The notes under the pieces: generated by a model | What the model was told of the DNA's origin: nothing | The model's database searches: none | The model's input: only the letters and a program-made list of their open reading frames with translations | Source: Trebonia sp963773105 | GTDB lineage: Bacteria; Actinomycetota; Actinomycetes; Streptosporangiales; Streptosporangiaceae | Length of the DNA: 64,000 nucleotides | Assembly (NCBI GenBank): GCA_963773105.1 | Contig: CAVZAA010000002.1 | Span: 744,001 to 808,000, forward strand | Reading direction: 5' to 3' | Shown here: positions 38,393 to 47,463 of the stretch, piece after piece | Numbering within the stretch: the first letter of the stretch is position 1 | How the letters are laid out: each line of letters begins with the position of its first letter | Program-made: the position numbers and the translations under genes

Positions 38393-39657
38393 GCGCGCCG
38401 ACCGTCGCGGTCCGTCGCTCGCCTTCGCGGTTCGCCTCGCGGCCGACCGCGAAGGCGAGCGACCGCTCCGCGCGTCGCCTGGTTAAAGCATCGTGGTTCC
38501 TCCTGGTCGTCAACGTGATGACCTTCTATCCGAGAACCTGGAGCGGCGAGCCGCTCGTCATTCCGATTCCCTCGGCGCTCGGCAAGCTGATCACGCAGGG
38601 AGCGCTGCCCGTCGCGCTGCTTCTCGCACTGGCGGTGAATCGGCGCAAGCTGATCAGGCCGAGCGTGTATCTCGGCCTGTACAGCCTGCTCATAGTCGAA
38701 GTGGCGTTCGCCGCGCTGCAGGCCAGGCACGTCGGCACGGTCTACAGAACCTTCCGGCTGACGGGATTCGTGTGCACCCTCTGGCTGCTCACGCCGTGGT
38801 GGGGACGGAAGGATCTTTTCCTCGTCAAGTGCCACCTGCAGGCGATGGCGATCGTGCTCGGCCTGGTGGTGTTCGGGCTCATCGTCTCGCCGTCGCGGGC
38901 GATGGGCGGCGGGAGGCTCGGCGGCGATTTCTGGCCCACCCCGCCGACTCAGGTGGCCGAGTTCGCCGCGGTCACCATGGGTCTCGTCATCGTGCTGTGG
39001 CTCTGCCGCCAAGTGTCCGGCGTGGTCACCCTGCTCGCCAGCGCGCTCGCGGGTTTCGTGCTCATCGAGAGCCACACGAGAACCGCCCTGGTCGCGATGG
39101 CCGCGGGTCTGCTCATCGCGGGGCTGAGCGTGATCTCGGTCAATCGCCGCGTTCGCAAGGTGTTCGCCTGGGTCACCGGGGTCGTCACGGTGGCCATTCT
39201 CACCCTGTCCAGTTTCCTGACCACCTGGCTGGCCAGGGGCGAGGGAACCCAGCAGCTGATCGGCCTCACCGGGCGGACGAGCGTGTGGGCGGCGGTGGCG
39301 AACATGCCCCGCAACGAGTTCCAGGTGATATTCGGCTTCGGCCTGTCGAATAAGTCGTACAACGGCCTGCCAGTGGACAGCGACTGGCTTGCCTGCTACC
39401 TCGACGAGGGACTGGCGGGCGTGATCTTGTCGGCCACCGTGCTGTTGTTCGTGCTCGTCAGCGCGTTCTTCATGCCGCAGGGTAAGAGCCGCGCACTGGC
39501 GCTGTTCCTCTCCACGTACGTGCTGATCGCGTCCTTCACGGAGACCGGGTTCAGCGACGCTTCCAGCTATCTGCTGGAACTCACCCTGGCGGCCTCCCTC
39601 ATCATGCCCTCAGTTTTCCGGCCAGAAGAGAACCGGCCCGAGGGGAGCCTGGCATGA
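38389..39657 (+). CDS. Wzy/O-antigen ligase-like polymerase
   Basis: 422 residues from GTG 38389, overlapping the preceding stop. It has about ten to eleven transmembrane helices with a larger extracellular loop near residue 290-330 (GRTSVWAAVANMPRNEFQVI, FGFGLSNKSYNGLPVDSDWL). The loop resembles the WaaL/Wzy_C region, and the GLTGRT...W motif is typical. It would polymerise flipped repeat units outside the membrane. Upstream codons in the same open frame overlap the Wzz-like gene and are not part of it. Confidence 0.88.
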   Translation: MSAPTVAVRRSPSRFASRPTAKASDRSARRLVKASWFLLVVNVMTFYPRTWSGEPLVIPIPSALGKLITQGALPVALLLALAVNRRKLIRPSVYLGLYSLLIVEVAFAALQARHVGTVYRTFRLTGFVCTLWLLTPWWGRKDLFLVKCHLQAMAIVLGLVVFGLIVSPSRAMGGGRLGGDFWPTPPTQVAEFAAVTMGLVIVLWLCRQVSGVVTLLASALAGFVLIESHTRTALVAMAAGLLIAGLSVISVNRRVRKVFAWVTGVVTVAILTLSSFLTTWLARGEGTQQLIGLTGRTSVWAAVANMPRNEFQVIFGFGLSNKSYNGLPVDSDWLACYLDEGLAGVILSATVLLFVLVSAFFMPQGKSRALALFLSTYVLIASFTETGFSDASSYLLELTLAASLIMPSVFRPEENRPEGSLA

Positions 39658-39694
39658 TCCGGTACGCGTGCCGCCGGCGCTCGGGGGACAGCGG

Positions 39695-40885
39695 ATGAGG
39701 ATCGTGATTGCGCACAGCCGTTACCGATCGGCGGCCCCCAGCGGTGAGAACCGAGTGGTGGATCAGGAGGCGGCGGCGCTTGCCGGTCTCGGACATCAGG
39801 TTGAACTGTTCGAGCGGCGCAGCGACGACATCGACGGCTGGCCCGCGGCCCGCAAGGCGACGCTCCCAGCGGCTGTCGTGTGGAACGGCGGTGTCCGGCG
39901 TGACCTCCGCGAGGTGCTGCGCTCGCGCCGGCCGGACGTCGTGCATGTCCACAACACCTTCCCGCTGCTGTCGGCTTCGGTCCTGTACGCCTGCAGGGAG
40001 GCGGCGGTACCCGTGGTCGCGACCATCCATAACTACAAGCTCGCCTGCGCCAGCGGGGACTTCTTCCGCGACGGGGACGTATGCCACGACTGTGCCCAGG
40101 GCCCGCCGGTCGGCGCGCTCAGGCACGGCTGCTACCGGGGCTCGCGCGCGGCCACCGCGCCGGTCGCACTGGCCGCGATAGCGCACCGCCGGGCCTGGCA
40201 GACCCTGGTATCGGCCTATGCATGCATCTCGGCCTCGCAACGCGACCTCCTTCGCGGCGTCGGGCTGCCCGCGAACCGCGTGTTCGTCAGGCACAACATG
40301 ATCCCCGCCCGTCCGATCGCGCGCGCGGTCCGCCGGCCCGAGGTGATCTACGCTGGCCGGCTCGACGCCGCCAAGGGCGTGCCGGTGCTGCTGGCGGGGT
40401 GGGATCGCTACCTCGGCACCGGAGGCAGCCCCGGGCTGGGCCTGGTAATCGCGGGCTCGGGGCCGCTCGAGCACGTGGTCAGGGCCTGGGCGGCGACGCG
40501 TCCGTCCGTGCGCGTCGTGGGGCAGCTTGACCCCGATGCCTGCGCTGCCGCGATGACCGCCGCCCGCGCGGTCGTGCTGCCATCGGCCTGGGAAGAGACC
40601 TTCGGGCTGGCCGCAGTAGAGGCGATGGCCCTCGGGGTCGCCCCGGTGGCGGCGGCGCACGGCGCCTTCCCCGAGCTCATCACCGACGGGGTGGACGGCG
40701 TCCTGTTCCGGCCGGGCGACCCGGCCGCACTCGCCGAGGTGCTTGGGCTGGCCGACACGAACCACCAAGAGTTCGAAGAATATGGGGCGCAGGCCAGGAA
40801 GACGTATGAGCAGCGTTTCGACCCGGCAGACAGCCTGCAGGGACTGTTGGAAATATATAGATATGCCATCGCCAATCCTTTGTGA
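39695..40885 (+). CDS. glycosyltransferase family 4
   Basis: 396 residues from ATG 39695, preceded by GGGGGACAG. GT-B fold: the N-terminal MRIVIAHSRYRSAAPSGENR is followed by DVVHVHNTFPLLSASVLYA and a four-cysteine patch (about residues 119-146, including CHDCAQGPP). The C-terminal domain has VIYAGRLDAAKGVPVLL, GLVIAGSGPLEHVV and ETFGLAAVEAMALGVAPVAA. The E-x7-E retaining-enzyme motif is clear. It adds one sugar of the repeat unit. Confidence 0.92.
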   Translation: MRIVIAHSRYRSAAPSGENRVVDQEAAALAGLGHQVELFERRSDDIDGWPAARKATLPAAVVWNGGVRRDLREVLRSRRPDVVHVHNTFPLLSASVLYACREAAVPVVATIHNYKLACASGDFFRDGDVCHDCAQGPPVGALRHGCYRGSRAATAPVALAAIAHRRAWQTLVSAYACISASQRDLLRGVGLPANRVFVRHNMIPARPIARAVRRPEVIYAGRLDAAKGVPVLLAGWDRYLGTGGSPGLGLVIAGSGPLEHVVRAWAATRPSVRVVGQLDPDACAAAMTAARAVVLPSAWEETFGLAAVEAMALGVAPVAAAHGAFPELITDGVDGVLFRPGDPAALAEVLGLADTNHQEFEEYGAQARKTYEQRFDPADSLQGLLEIYRYAIANPL

Positions 40886-40939
40886 CATCTGATCTTCCAG
40901 TTACCAGTGTGCGTCGGTCGAAAATCTCAGGAGGCGGAA

Positions 40940-41677
40940 ATGCACGATAACGAGGCAGCGAGCGAGAACCTTGGTCGAGGGTCGACCCGAGGAGCTGCCA
41001 AGTACTACAAAAAAGATTTCTGGAGCACAGAGAACCTCAATTACGCGGCTCCCCACTTTCGCATGCGCAAGGTTGCGCGCATCGTTTCCCGACTGGCGGG
41101 CGACCGGGAATGCGACCTGCTGGACGTCGGGTGCGGACCAGGCACCATGCAACGTCTGCTGCCAGCGAACGTACACTACTACGGCATCGACATAGCGATT
41201 CCTGAGCCGGCTGAGAACCTTCTTGAGATGGATATTCTCGAGAACTCAATCGACTTCCGCGGCATGAAATTCGATCTAGTCGTCGCACAGGGAATGTTCG
41301 AATACGTCGGTGAATATCAGTCGGAGAAGTTCGCCGAGATCTCGAAGGTGCTGAAGGATGACGGTAAGTTCGTCCTCACCTACCAGAACTTCGACCACAG
41401 GCAGCGGGAAATCTACTGGCCGTATAGCAATGTTCAGCGGCCGGCCGATTTCCGCGCGGACCTCGGTCGGTTCTTCAGGATTGAGCGTTCGTTCCCGGTG
41501 TCCCACAACTGGAACCATAGCCAGCCCAGGCGGATGCTGATGAAGGCGCCACAAGCGCATCTCAACGTCAACGTTCCCGTCATCAGCCCGATCCTGGCGG
41601 TTGACTATCTTTACATCTGCTCCCCGCTCCGCCGCACGCCCAATAGCGTCATCGACGCTGGTGACTCGAACGACTGA
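40940..41677 (+). CDS. class I SAM-dependent methyltransferase in the EPS cluster
   Basis: 245 residues from ATG 40940, with CAGGAGGCGG upstream. Motif I is LLDVGCGPGTMQRLL (about residue 62), the acidic strand end is YYGIDIAIPEP, and motif IV is FDLVVAQGMFEYVGEYQ. The final region lacks a recognised substrate domain. Base composition is visibly lower in GC than in its neighbours, suggesting separate acquisition. It probably O- or N-methylates a sugar or lipid-linked intermediate. Confidence 0.82.
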   Translation: MHDNEAASENLGRGSTRGAAKYYKKDFWSTENLNYAAPHFRMRKVARIVSRLAGDRECDLLDVGCGPGTMQRLLPANVHYYGIDIAIPEPAENLLEMDILENSIDFRGMKFDLVVAQGMFEYVGEYQSEKFAEISKVLKDDGKFVLTYQNFDHRQREIYWPYSNVQRPADFRADLGRFFRIERSFPVSHNWNHSQPRRMLMKAPQAHLNVNVPVISPILAVDYLYICSPLRRTPNSVIDAGDSND

Positions 41678-41730
41678 CCCCGGTGGGGTGCTAAGCCCCG
41701 CATGCGGCTCCCCCCAACGGAAGAGAGAGC

Positions 41731-43326
41731 ATGGAGCAAACGCACTGGCGACGCACGATCCGTCGGCTGCGCCCCTGGCCGGTCGCGTGGGCCTTCATGA
41801 TCTGCCTCGCGGCCTTGCTGATCGGATCGGACTCGCTGAGCCAGTTCGCGTCGGGCGTCGTGCACGGCGACCCGCAGCCGAACTCGGCGGGACCTCCGGC
41901 CTCGGCTGACCCAACCAGCCGGCCGAAGCCGGTCTGCGATAACTCTGCGGTGCTGGCGGGCCCGTCGTCGCCGCCCGCGAATGCAACCGTCGTCCCGGCC
42001 GGCGACGACTCCGGCGTTGACCTGGGCGAGCCAGACACGACTTACTGGTTCGCACCGGGTGTGCACTTGCTCGGCAGCGGCCAGTTCACGCAGGTCGTTC
42101 CCGGAAACGGAGCCGCCTTCATCGGCGCGCCCGGGGCCATTCTGAACGGCGCGCACGTGAACGCCTATGCCTTCGGCGGCTCCGCCTCGCACGTGACGAT
42201 CAGCTACCTCACGATCGAGAACTTCGGCGGATGGGGCGACGATGAGGACCAGGGCGTGGTCAACCACAATTCCTCGCCGCACTGGACAATCGACCACACG
42301 ACGGTCCGGGATAACGCCGGGGCAGGAGTAATGGTGGGCAGCCACAACAGGCTCTCCTACGACTGCCTCACCGACAACCAGCAGTACGGTTTCAACGCGT
42401 ACGCGCCGGCCGGCGTCTCCGACATCACGATTGACCATAATCAGATATCAGGGAACGACACTTACGACTGGGAAGCTCACCAGCAGGGGTGCGGCTGCAC
42501 CGGCGGCGGCAAGTTCTGGGACGTGGCCGGCGCGGTCATCACGGATAACTGGATCGACGGCAACCACAGCGTCGGCCTGTGGGCAGACACCGACAACCGC
42601 GGTTTCGAGGTCGCCCACAATTACATCTCGGGTAACTATTCCTACGGGCTCATCTACGAGATCAGCTACAACGCCGAGATCAGCGGGAATACCTTCGTCA
42701 GCAACGGGATCGGGGTCGGCCCCGCGAACACCGGCTTCCCCACCAGCGCGATCTACATCTCCGAGTCCGGTGGAGACAAGAGGGTGCCGGGCAGGTACAG
42801 CGGCAAGCTGGAGATCGCGGATAACACGTTCGTCAACAACTGGGGCGGCGTGATCCTGTGGGAGAACTCCAACCGCTTCTGCAACTCACCCGCTAACACG
42901 AGCGGTGGGTATTGCACACTGGTCGACCCCGGTCGGGTCACGCTCTCGTCGTGCAATCCGTCGAACATCGAGCAGGAGCCCTACTTCGACGACTGCCGGT
43001 GGAAGACGCAGAACGTATCCGTTGACCACAATGTCTTCGACTTCGCGCCCGCATCGGTCAGCGTGAACTGCACGGCGGCGACCGCGTGCGGCTTTCAAGG
43101 GATCTTCTCCGAGTACGGCACCTATCCCTCGTGGAGCCCGTACCAAGGGCCGATCGTCGAGAAGCACATCACCTACGATCAGGGCAACCGTTTCTTCGAC
43201 AACCAGTACAACGGCCCATGGCAGTTCATGGTCAGTCAGCAGAACAATGTCGTTAGCTGGCAATCATGGGACTCTGCCCCATTCAATTTCGACAAAGGCA
43301 GTACTGTCAACCGGGCGCTCAGATAG
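41731..43326 (+). CDS. secreted right-handed parallel beta-helix protein (paralogue A)
   Basis: 531 residues. An N-terminal hydrophobic segment (about residues 19-36, AWAFMICLAALLIGSDSL) acts as signal peptide or anchor. A Pro/Ser-rich linker precedes a long beta-helix with PbH1-type turns (HVTISYLTIENFGGW, ITIDHNQISGNDTYDW, GFEVAHNYISGNYSYG). Conserved family blocks are TTYWFAPGVHLLGSGQF, NTGFPTSAIYISESGG and NNWGGVILWENSNRFC. Paired cysteines fit an extracellular location. Such folds occur in polysaccharide lyases, hydrolases and epimerases; the catalytic residues are unknown. It is clearly paralogous to 44682-46334. It ends overlapping the convergent rmlC by 8 bp. Confidence 0.85.
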   Translation: MEQTHWRRTIRRLRPWPVAWAFMICLAALLIGSDSLSQFASGVVHGDPQPNSAGPPASADPTSRPKPVCDNSAVLAGPSSPPANATVVPAGDDSGVDLGEPDTTYWFAPGVHLLGSGQFTQVVPGNGAAFIGAPGAILNGAHVNAYAFGGSASHVTISYLTIENFGGWGDDEDQGVVNHNSSPHWTIDHTTVRDNAGAGVMVGSHNRLSYDCLTDNQQYGFNAYAPAGVSDITIDHNQISGNDTYDWEAHQQGCGCTGGGKFWDVAGAVITDNWIDGNHSVGLWADTDNRGFEVAHNYISGNYSYGLIYEISYNAEISGNTFVSNGIGVGPANTGFPTSAIYISESGGDKRVPGRYSGKLEIADNTFVNNWGGVILWENSNRFCNSPANTSGGYCTLVDPGRVTLSSCNPSNIEQEPYFDDCRWKTQNVSVDHNVFDFAPASVSVNCTAATACGFQGIFSEYGTYPSWSPYQGPIVEKHITYDQGNRFFDNQYNGPWQFMVSQQNNVVSWQSWDSAPFNFDKGSTVNRALR

Positions 43327-43879
43327 CGGGTGACGCGAGCAGCGCTCTCGCCTCCGATAGCGAAGGCGCGCTCTCGTCGCGCTTGGACATGAAGGTGACT
43401 GGGATCGGCCACGGTATGGCCAGTTCCGGGTCATCGAATGCGATGGAGATGTCCTCGCTTGGATCATGCGGGCGATCGATCCGGTAGGAGACGTCCGCGG
43501 GTTCGGTGAGGGCCTGAAAACCGTGCGCACAGCCGGAGGGCACGTACAGTGAAACTTGCTCGTCGTCGCGTAGCTCGAAGCTTTCCCAGTTGCCGTACGT
43601 GGCGGAACCGGGCCGCAGGTCGACCACGACGTCGAAGACCGCCCCATAGGAGCAGCGGACCAGTTTCGACTCGCCGTCACCGCGGCGAACGTGCAAGCCG
43701 CGGACCACGCCCCGGGCTGAGCGCGACACGCTGTCCTGGGCAAAGCCTGCCGGATCGATCCCGGCCGCCCGCGCGACCTCCGCGTCGAAAGTCCGGGAGA
43801 AAAAGCCACGCTCGTCTACGTGCGGCTGCGGCCGGAACAACAAGGCGCCGGCAATGCGAGGAATTGCGGATACTTGCAC
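43319..43879 (-). CDS. rfbC: dTDP-4-dehydrorhamnose 3,5-epimerase family protein
   Basis: 186 residues, the normal RmlC length. Cupin fold with PHVDERGFFSRTFDAEV, the catalytic-His motif GVVRGLHVRRGDGES (about residue 63), VDLRPGSATYGNW, and VPSGCAHGFQALTEPADVSY, where the Tyr corresponds to the catalytic acid. It epimerises C3 and C5, or C3 only, of dTDP-4-keto-6-deoxyglucose. RmlB is nearby at 46351, but rmlA and rmlD are not in the window, so the product need not be rhamnose. Confidence 0.9.
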   Translation of the reverse strand: MQVSAIPRIAGALLFRPQPHVDERGFFSRTFDAEVARAAGIDPAGFAQDSVSRSARGVVRGLHVRRGDGESKLVRCSYGAVFDVVVDLRPGSATYGNWESFELRDDEQVSLYVPSGCAHGFQALTEPADVSYRIDRPHDPSEDISIAFDDPELAIPWPIPVTFMSKRDESAPSLSEARALLASPAI

Positions 43880-43995
43880 TATATTTCCCTTTCTGTTCGG
43901 CGGACTGCATCACTATAATGCCGCTCTCAGCGGCTAATTCTCGTAAAATTCCAAGATCGGTATTTCGCCATGAATGAGGGCCAGGGGGAAGCCAT

Positions 43996-44562
43996 ATGGC
44001 ATCGGCAGCGGGCACGACCGCACCGCGCGGGCGGCGCCGCAGGGCGTGGTGCCGCAGGGCGCTCGCGGCGGCAGCGATGCTGGTCGTGGTGTTCACCGCT
44101 GTGACCGCCCGCGTGCTGGTTTGGCCGGTCGAGTGGACGCCCGCGAAGGCCGATGCCATTGTGATGCTCGCCGGGCCGGGAGGCCGGCTGCCCGTCGCAC
44201 TGCAGCTCGCCCGGGAGCACCGGGCTCCCGTCCTGGTGGTCTCACGGGGCTGGATGGGCTACGGCGGACCGTGTCCGCCCCCCACGCCGGGCGTGCGGAC
44301 GATCTGCTTTGACCCCGACCCCGGTGACACCCGCGGCGAGGCGGAGTACGTCAGCGCGCTCGCGCGGCGTTACGGCTGGCATTCGCTGATCGTGGTGGCC
44401 ACCAGGCCGCAGGCAGTGCGCACCCAGCTTCTCTTCGACCGCTGCTTCGGCGGCGCGGTTTACGTCGCCACCGCGTCGTTCCCCCGGGGGAACTGGCCCT
44501 ATCAGATCGCCTACGGGTGGGGCGCGCTCATCAAGGCCGTCTTCCTGGTTCGAGGCTGCTGA
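43996..44562 (+). CDS. YdcF/SanA-like DUF218 membrane-anchored protein
   Basis: 188 residues. A single N-terminal transmembrane helix (about residues 25-43) follows a basic Arg-rich leader. The DUF218 fold then starts at KADAIVMLAGPGGRLPVALQ. Further family segments are APVLVVSRGW, DTRGEAEYVSALARRYGW and LIVVATRPQAVRTQLLFDR. Family members are linked to envelope polysaccharide or lipid-carrier metabolism (ElyC, SanA) but have no settled activity. It is divergent from rfbC and upstream of beta-helix paralogue B. Confidence 0.85.
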   Translation: MASAAGTTAPRGRRRRAWCRRALAAAAMLVVVFTAVTARVLVWPVEWTPAKADAIVMLAGPGGRLPVALQLAREHRAPVLVVSRGWMGYGGPCPPPTPGVRTICFDPDPGDTRGEAEYVSALARRYGWHSLIVVATRPQAVRTQLLFDRCFGGAVYVATASFPRGNWPYQIAYGWGALIKAVFLVRGC

Positions 44563-44681
44563 CATCAGATGAAGACGCTATTCCCGTAAGAAATCTTAAG
44601 AACGCTGCAAAACGGTACTGACCAGATAGCTCCCATGCATACTTAGTCCAGCATAGGGGTCGGATACGAACAGGAGACCGG

Positions 44682-46334
44682 ATGACGGGTCGGCGACGTT
44701 TCGCGAGGATAGGCCTAGCGGCAGCAGTTGCGGTGACGGTCGCACTAACCGTCGCCGCATGCACCGGCAGCGGATCCACGACGCTGAAGTTCGCCGCCTC
44801 GGCCTCCGGCGCTCAGTCGTCGGGCCCGGTACCCGCACAGTCGTCCGGCCCCGTACCCACTCAGTCGTCGGGCCCGGTAACGGTCGCGCCGAAAACCCCG
44901 CCGGCGCAGATATGCGGCAACGGGACGGTTCTCGACGGCCCGGCCGCGAAGCCAGCGGCGGCGATCCGGGTTCCGGCGGGCGACGATGCCAACGTCAACT
45001 TCAGTCGCCCCTATACGACCTACTGGTTCGCGCCCGGCGTGCATACGCTGGGCAGCGGGCAGTTCCAGAACATCGAGCCGGCGCAGGGGGATACCTACGT
45101 GGGCGCGCAGGGTGCGATCCTGGACGGGCAGCACAGAAACAACTCCGCCTTTGACGGTGCCGCGACGCATGTCGCTATCGAGTACCTGACGATTAGGAAC
45201 TTCGGCGCTTGGGGCGGCGACCAGCAGGAAGGCGTCGTTAACCACGACTCGGGCGCCTACTGGACGATCACCCATTCGACCATTAGCGGCAACGCGGGCG
45301 CAGGCGTCATGCTCGGCAGCCACGACACACTCTCGTGGAACTGCATCCAGAACAACCAGCAGTACGGGTTCAATGCGTACTCGAACAGCGGCAAGATCGT
45401 CGATCTCTGGCTTGACCACAACGAGATCGTCAACAACGACACCTATAACTACGAGGCAAGGTTCAACGGCTGCGGGTGCAGCGGGGGCGGGAAGTTCTGG
45501 AATGTCATCAACGCGCGGGTGACGAACAACTGGGTCGTCAATAACAAAAGCGTCGGCCTCTGGGCGGACACAAATAACGCCGGCTTCGAGTTCGTCGGCA
45601 ATTACATCCAGAACAGCCAGAATGTTGGCTTGCTGTACGAGATCAGCTACAACGCGCTGATCGAGTACAACACCTTCAACCACAATGGGGCTGGGGCGGG
45701 TCCGGCGAACACCGGGTTCCCGACGAGCGCGGTCTACATCTCGGAGTCGGGATCGGATAGCCGGGTGAACACGAACTACAAGAACCAGTTCCTCATCGCG
45801 CACAACAACTTCGTGAACAACTGGGGCGGTGTCATTCTCTGGGAGAACTCCAACCGGTTCTGCGGTTCCCCGGACAACACGAGCACCGGGTACTGCACGA
45901 TGACGGATCCAACGGTGACGCTCAAGACCTGCTCGACCCGTTCCCTCGTGAAGACGCAGCCGTACCTCGGCGACTGCCGCTGGCAGACCAAGGACGTACT
46001 CGTCGAGGACAACACGTTCACGTTCAGCCCGTCAGCGGTCGGAAAGGCGTGTACACGCGCCAATAACTGCGGGTACAACGGCGTGTTCTCCGAGTACGGC
46101 AGCGATCCGTCATGGAGCCCGTATCAGGGGGACCTGGTCCCGACGAACATCGCGTTCCACCAGGACAACGACTTCTCCGCCAACACCTACAACGGGCCGT
46201 GGTGCTTCATGGGCTGGCAGCTCGGGACGTCGGTGAGCTTCAGCCAGTGGCGGGCCGCCGCCAACGTGGGCAAGGCACAGTTCGGCCAGGACGCGAACAG
46301 CACCCACACCGGAGCGAGCTGGGCGTGCTCCTAG
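44682..46334 (+). CDS. beta-helix lipoprotein (paralogue B)
   Basis: 550 residues from ATG 44682, with AGGAGACCGG upstream. A lipoprotein signal ends in VTVALTVAACTGSGS (lipidated Cys about residue 27). Next is a repetitive QSSGPVP linker, then the same beta-helix domain as 41731-43326, with matching blocks TTYWFAPGVHTLGSGQF, NTGFPTSAVYISESGS and NNWGGVILWENSNRFC. Unlike paralogue A it is predicted to be lipid-anchored on the outer membrane face. A role in trimming, modifying or binding the exported polysaccharide is inferred from location. Confidence 0.87.
   Translation: MTGRRRFARIGLAAAVAVTVALTVAACTGSGSTTLKFAASASGAQSSGPVPAQSSGPVPTQSSGPVTVAPKTPPAQICGNGTVLDGPAAKPAAAIRVPAGDDANVNFSRPYTTYWFAPGVHTLGSGQFQNIEPAQGDTYVGAQGAILDGQHRNNSAFDGAATHVAIEYLTIRNFGAWGGDQQEGVVNHDSGAYWTITHSTISGNAGAGVMLGSHDTLSWNCIQNNQQYGFNAYSNSGKIVDLWLDHNEIVNNDTYNYEARFNGCGCSGGGKFWNVINARVTNNWVVNNKSVGLWADTNNAGFEFVGNYIQNSQNVGLLYEISYNALIEYNTFNHNGAGAGPANTGFPTSAVYISESGSDSRVNTNYKNQFLIAHNNFVNNWGGVILWENSNRFCGSPDNTSTGYCTMTDPTVTLKTCSTRSLVKTQPYLGDCRWQTKDVLVEDNTFTFSPSAVGKACTRANNCGYNGVFSEYGSDPSWSPYQGDLVPTNIAFHQDNDFSANTYNGPWCFMGWQLGTSVSFSQWRAAANVGKAQFGQDANSTHTGASWACS
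44814..44882 (+). repeat. 24-bp tandem repeats in the lipoprotein linker
   Basis: Two full units (44814-44837, 44838-44861) and a 21-bp third (44862-44882). They encode QSSGPVPA, QSSGPVPT and QSSGPVT: a flexible spacer between the lipid anchor and the beta-helix. Copy number may vary between strains. Confidence 0.85.
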
Positions 46335-46350
46335 CCTCGATGATCTAGCG

Positions 46351-47340
46351 TCAGCGATTCGGGGGAGCCGGGCGAGGAAGGCCCTGCCACCAGGCACGGT
46401 TGGCCTTGTACCAGGCGATTGTCGAGGTCAGGCCCGACTCGAAGTCCACGCGGGGTGCGTAGCCCATGGAGCGGAGCAGGGAGTCGTCAAGGCTGTAACG
46501 GCGGTCGTGGCCCTTGCGGTCGGCCACCGGCACGACCGTGCCCCACGACGCGCCGCAGGCGCGCAGGATCGCGGCGGTCAGCTCCCGGTTGGACAGTTCG
46601 GCGTCGCCGTTGATGTGGTAGACGCGCCCGGCCTCGCCGCGCTCGAGCACGAGCTGTATGCCGCGGCAGTGGTCATCGACGTGCACCCAGCCGCGCACGT
46701 TAATCCCGTCCCCGTACAGCGGTACCGGCTTGCCGTCGAGCAGGTTGGTGGTGAACAGCGGGATGATCTTCTCCGGGTACTGATAGGGCCCGTAGTTGTT
46801 GCAGCACCGGGTGACGGACAGGTTGACCCCGTGGGTGCGGGCGTAGGCCAGGGCGAACAGGTCGCCGCCGGCCTTGGATGCCGCGTACGGGGAGTTCGGG
46901 GCAACCGGGGCGGACTCGGTCCACGAGCCCTCGGCGATGGACCCGTAAACCTCGTCGCTGGACACCTGCACCACACGTGGAACGCCTGCCGCCAGGCACG
47001 CGTCGAGCAGCACCTGCACCCCCGCCACGTTGGTGGTGACGAACTCGGCCGCCGCCGTGATCGACCGGTCGACGTGAGTCTCGGCCGCGAAGTTGAGCAC
47101 CACGTCCTGCCCGGGAACCACCGCGTTCAGCAGTTGCGGGTCGCAGATGTCGCCGTGCACGAACGTGAAACGCCCTGCCACCGGGGCCAGGTTGGCCAGA
47201 TTCCCCGCGTAGGTCATCTTGTCGAGCACCGTCACCCGGGCGTCCGCCCAGCCCGGGTAGCCGCCGGTCAGCAGCGTGCGAACGTAGTGCGACCCGATGA
47301 ACCCCGCCCCGCCGGTCACCAGGATGGTCCGTGTCTCCAT
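46351..47340 (-). CDS. rfbB: dTDP-glucose 4,6-dehydratase
   Basis: 329 residues. The NAD loop is ILVTGGAGFIGSHYVRTLL. The active site has VQVSSDEVYGSIAEGSW (Asp-Glu pair, Thr/Ser position) and YAASKAGGDLFALAY for YxxxK (about residue 153). RCCNNYGPYQYPEKIIPLF and NVRGWVHVDDHC are classic RmlB blocks. It converts dTDP-glucose to dTDP-4-keto-6-deoxyglucose, the substrate for RfbC and for C-methyltransferases of the type found at 19172. Last gene of the EPS locus, divergent from eno. Confidence 0.94.
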   Translation of the reverse strand: METRTILVTGGAGFIGSHYVRTLLTGGYPGWADARVTVLDKMTYAGNLANLAPVAGRFTFVHGDICDPQLLNAVVPGQDVVLNFAAETHVDRSITAAAEFVTTNVAGVQVLLDACLAAGVPRVVQVSSDEVYGSIAEGSWTESAPVAPNSPYAASKAGGDLFALAYARTHGVNLSVTRCCNNYGPYQYPEKIIPLFTTNLLDGKPVPLYGDGINVRGWVHVDDHCRGIQLVLERGEAGRVYHINGDAELSNRELTAAILRACGASWGTVVPVADRKGHDRRYSLDDSLLRSMGYAPRVDFESGLTSTIAWYKANRAWWQGLPRPAPPNR

Positions 47341-47463
47341 GGACGGCCACGGTATCGAGTACTGGCGGCGGACGTATCGGCGTGCCCGCTGCGCGGGTCG
47401 AGGGGCGTTCCACTACCCTCGCTATGGGAAGTTCTCGCGCTAACAGGCAAGGAGCTGACGACG

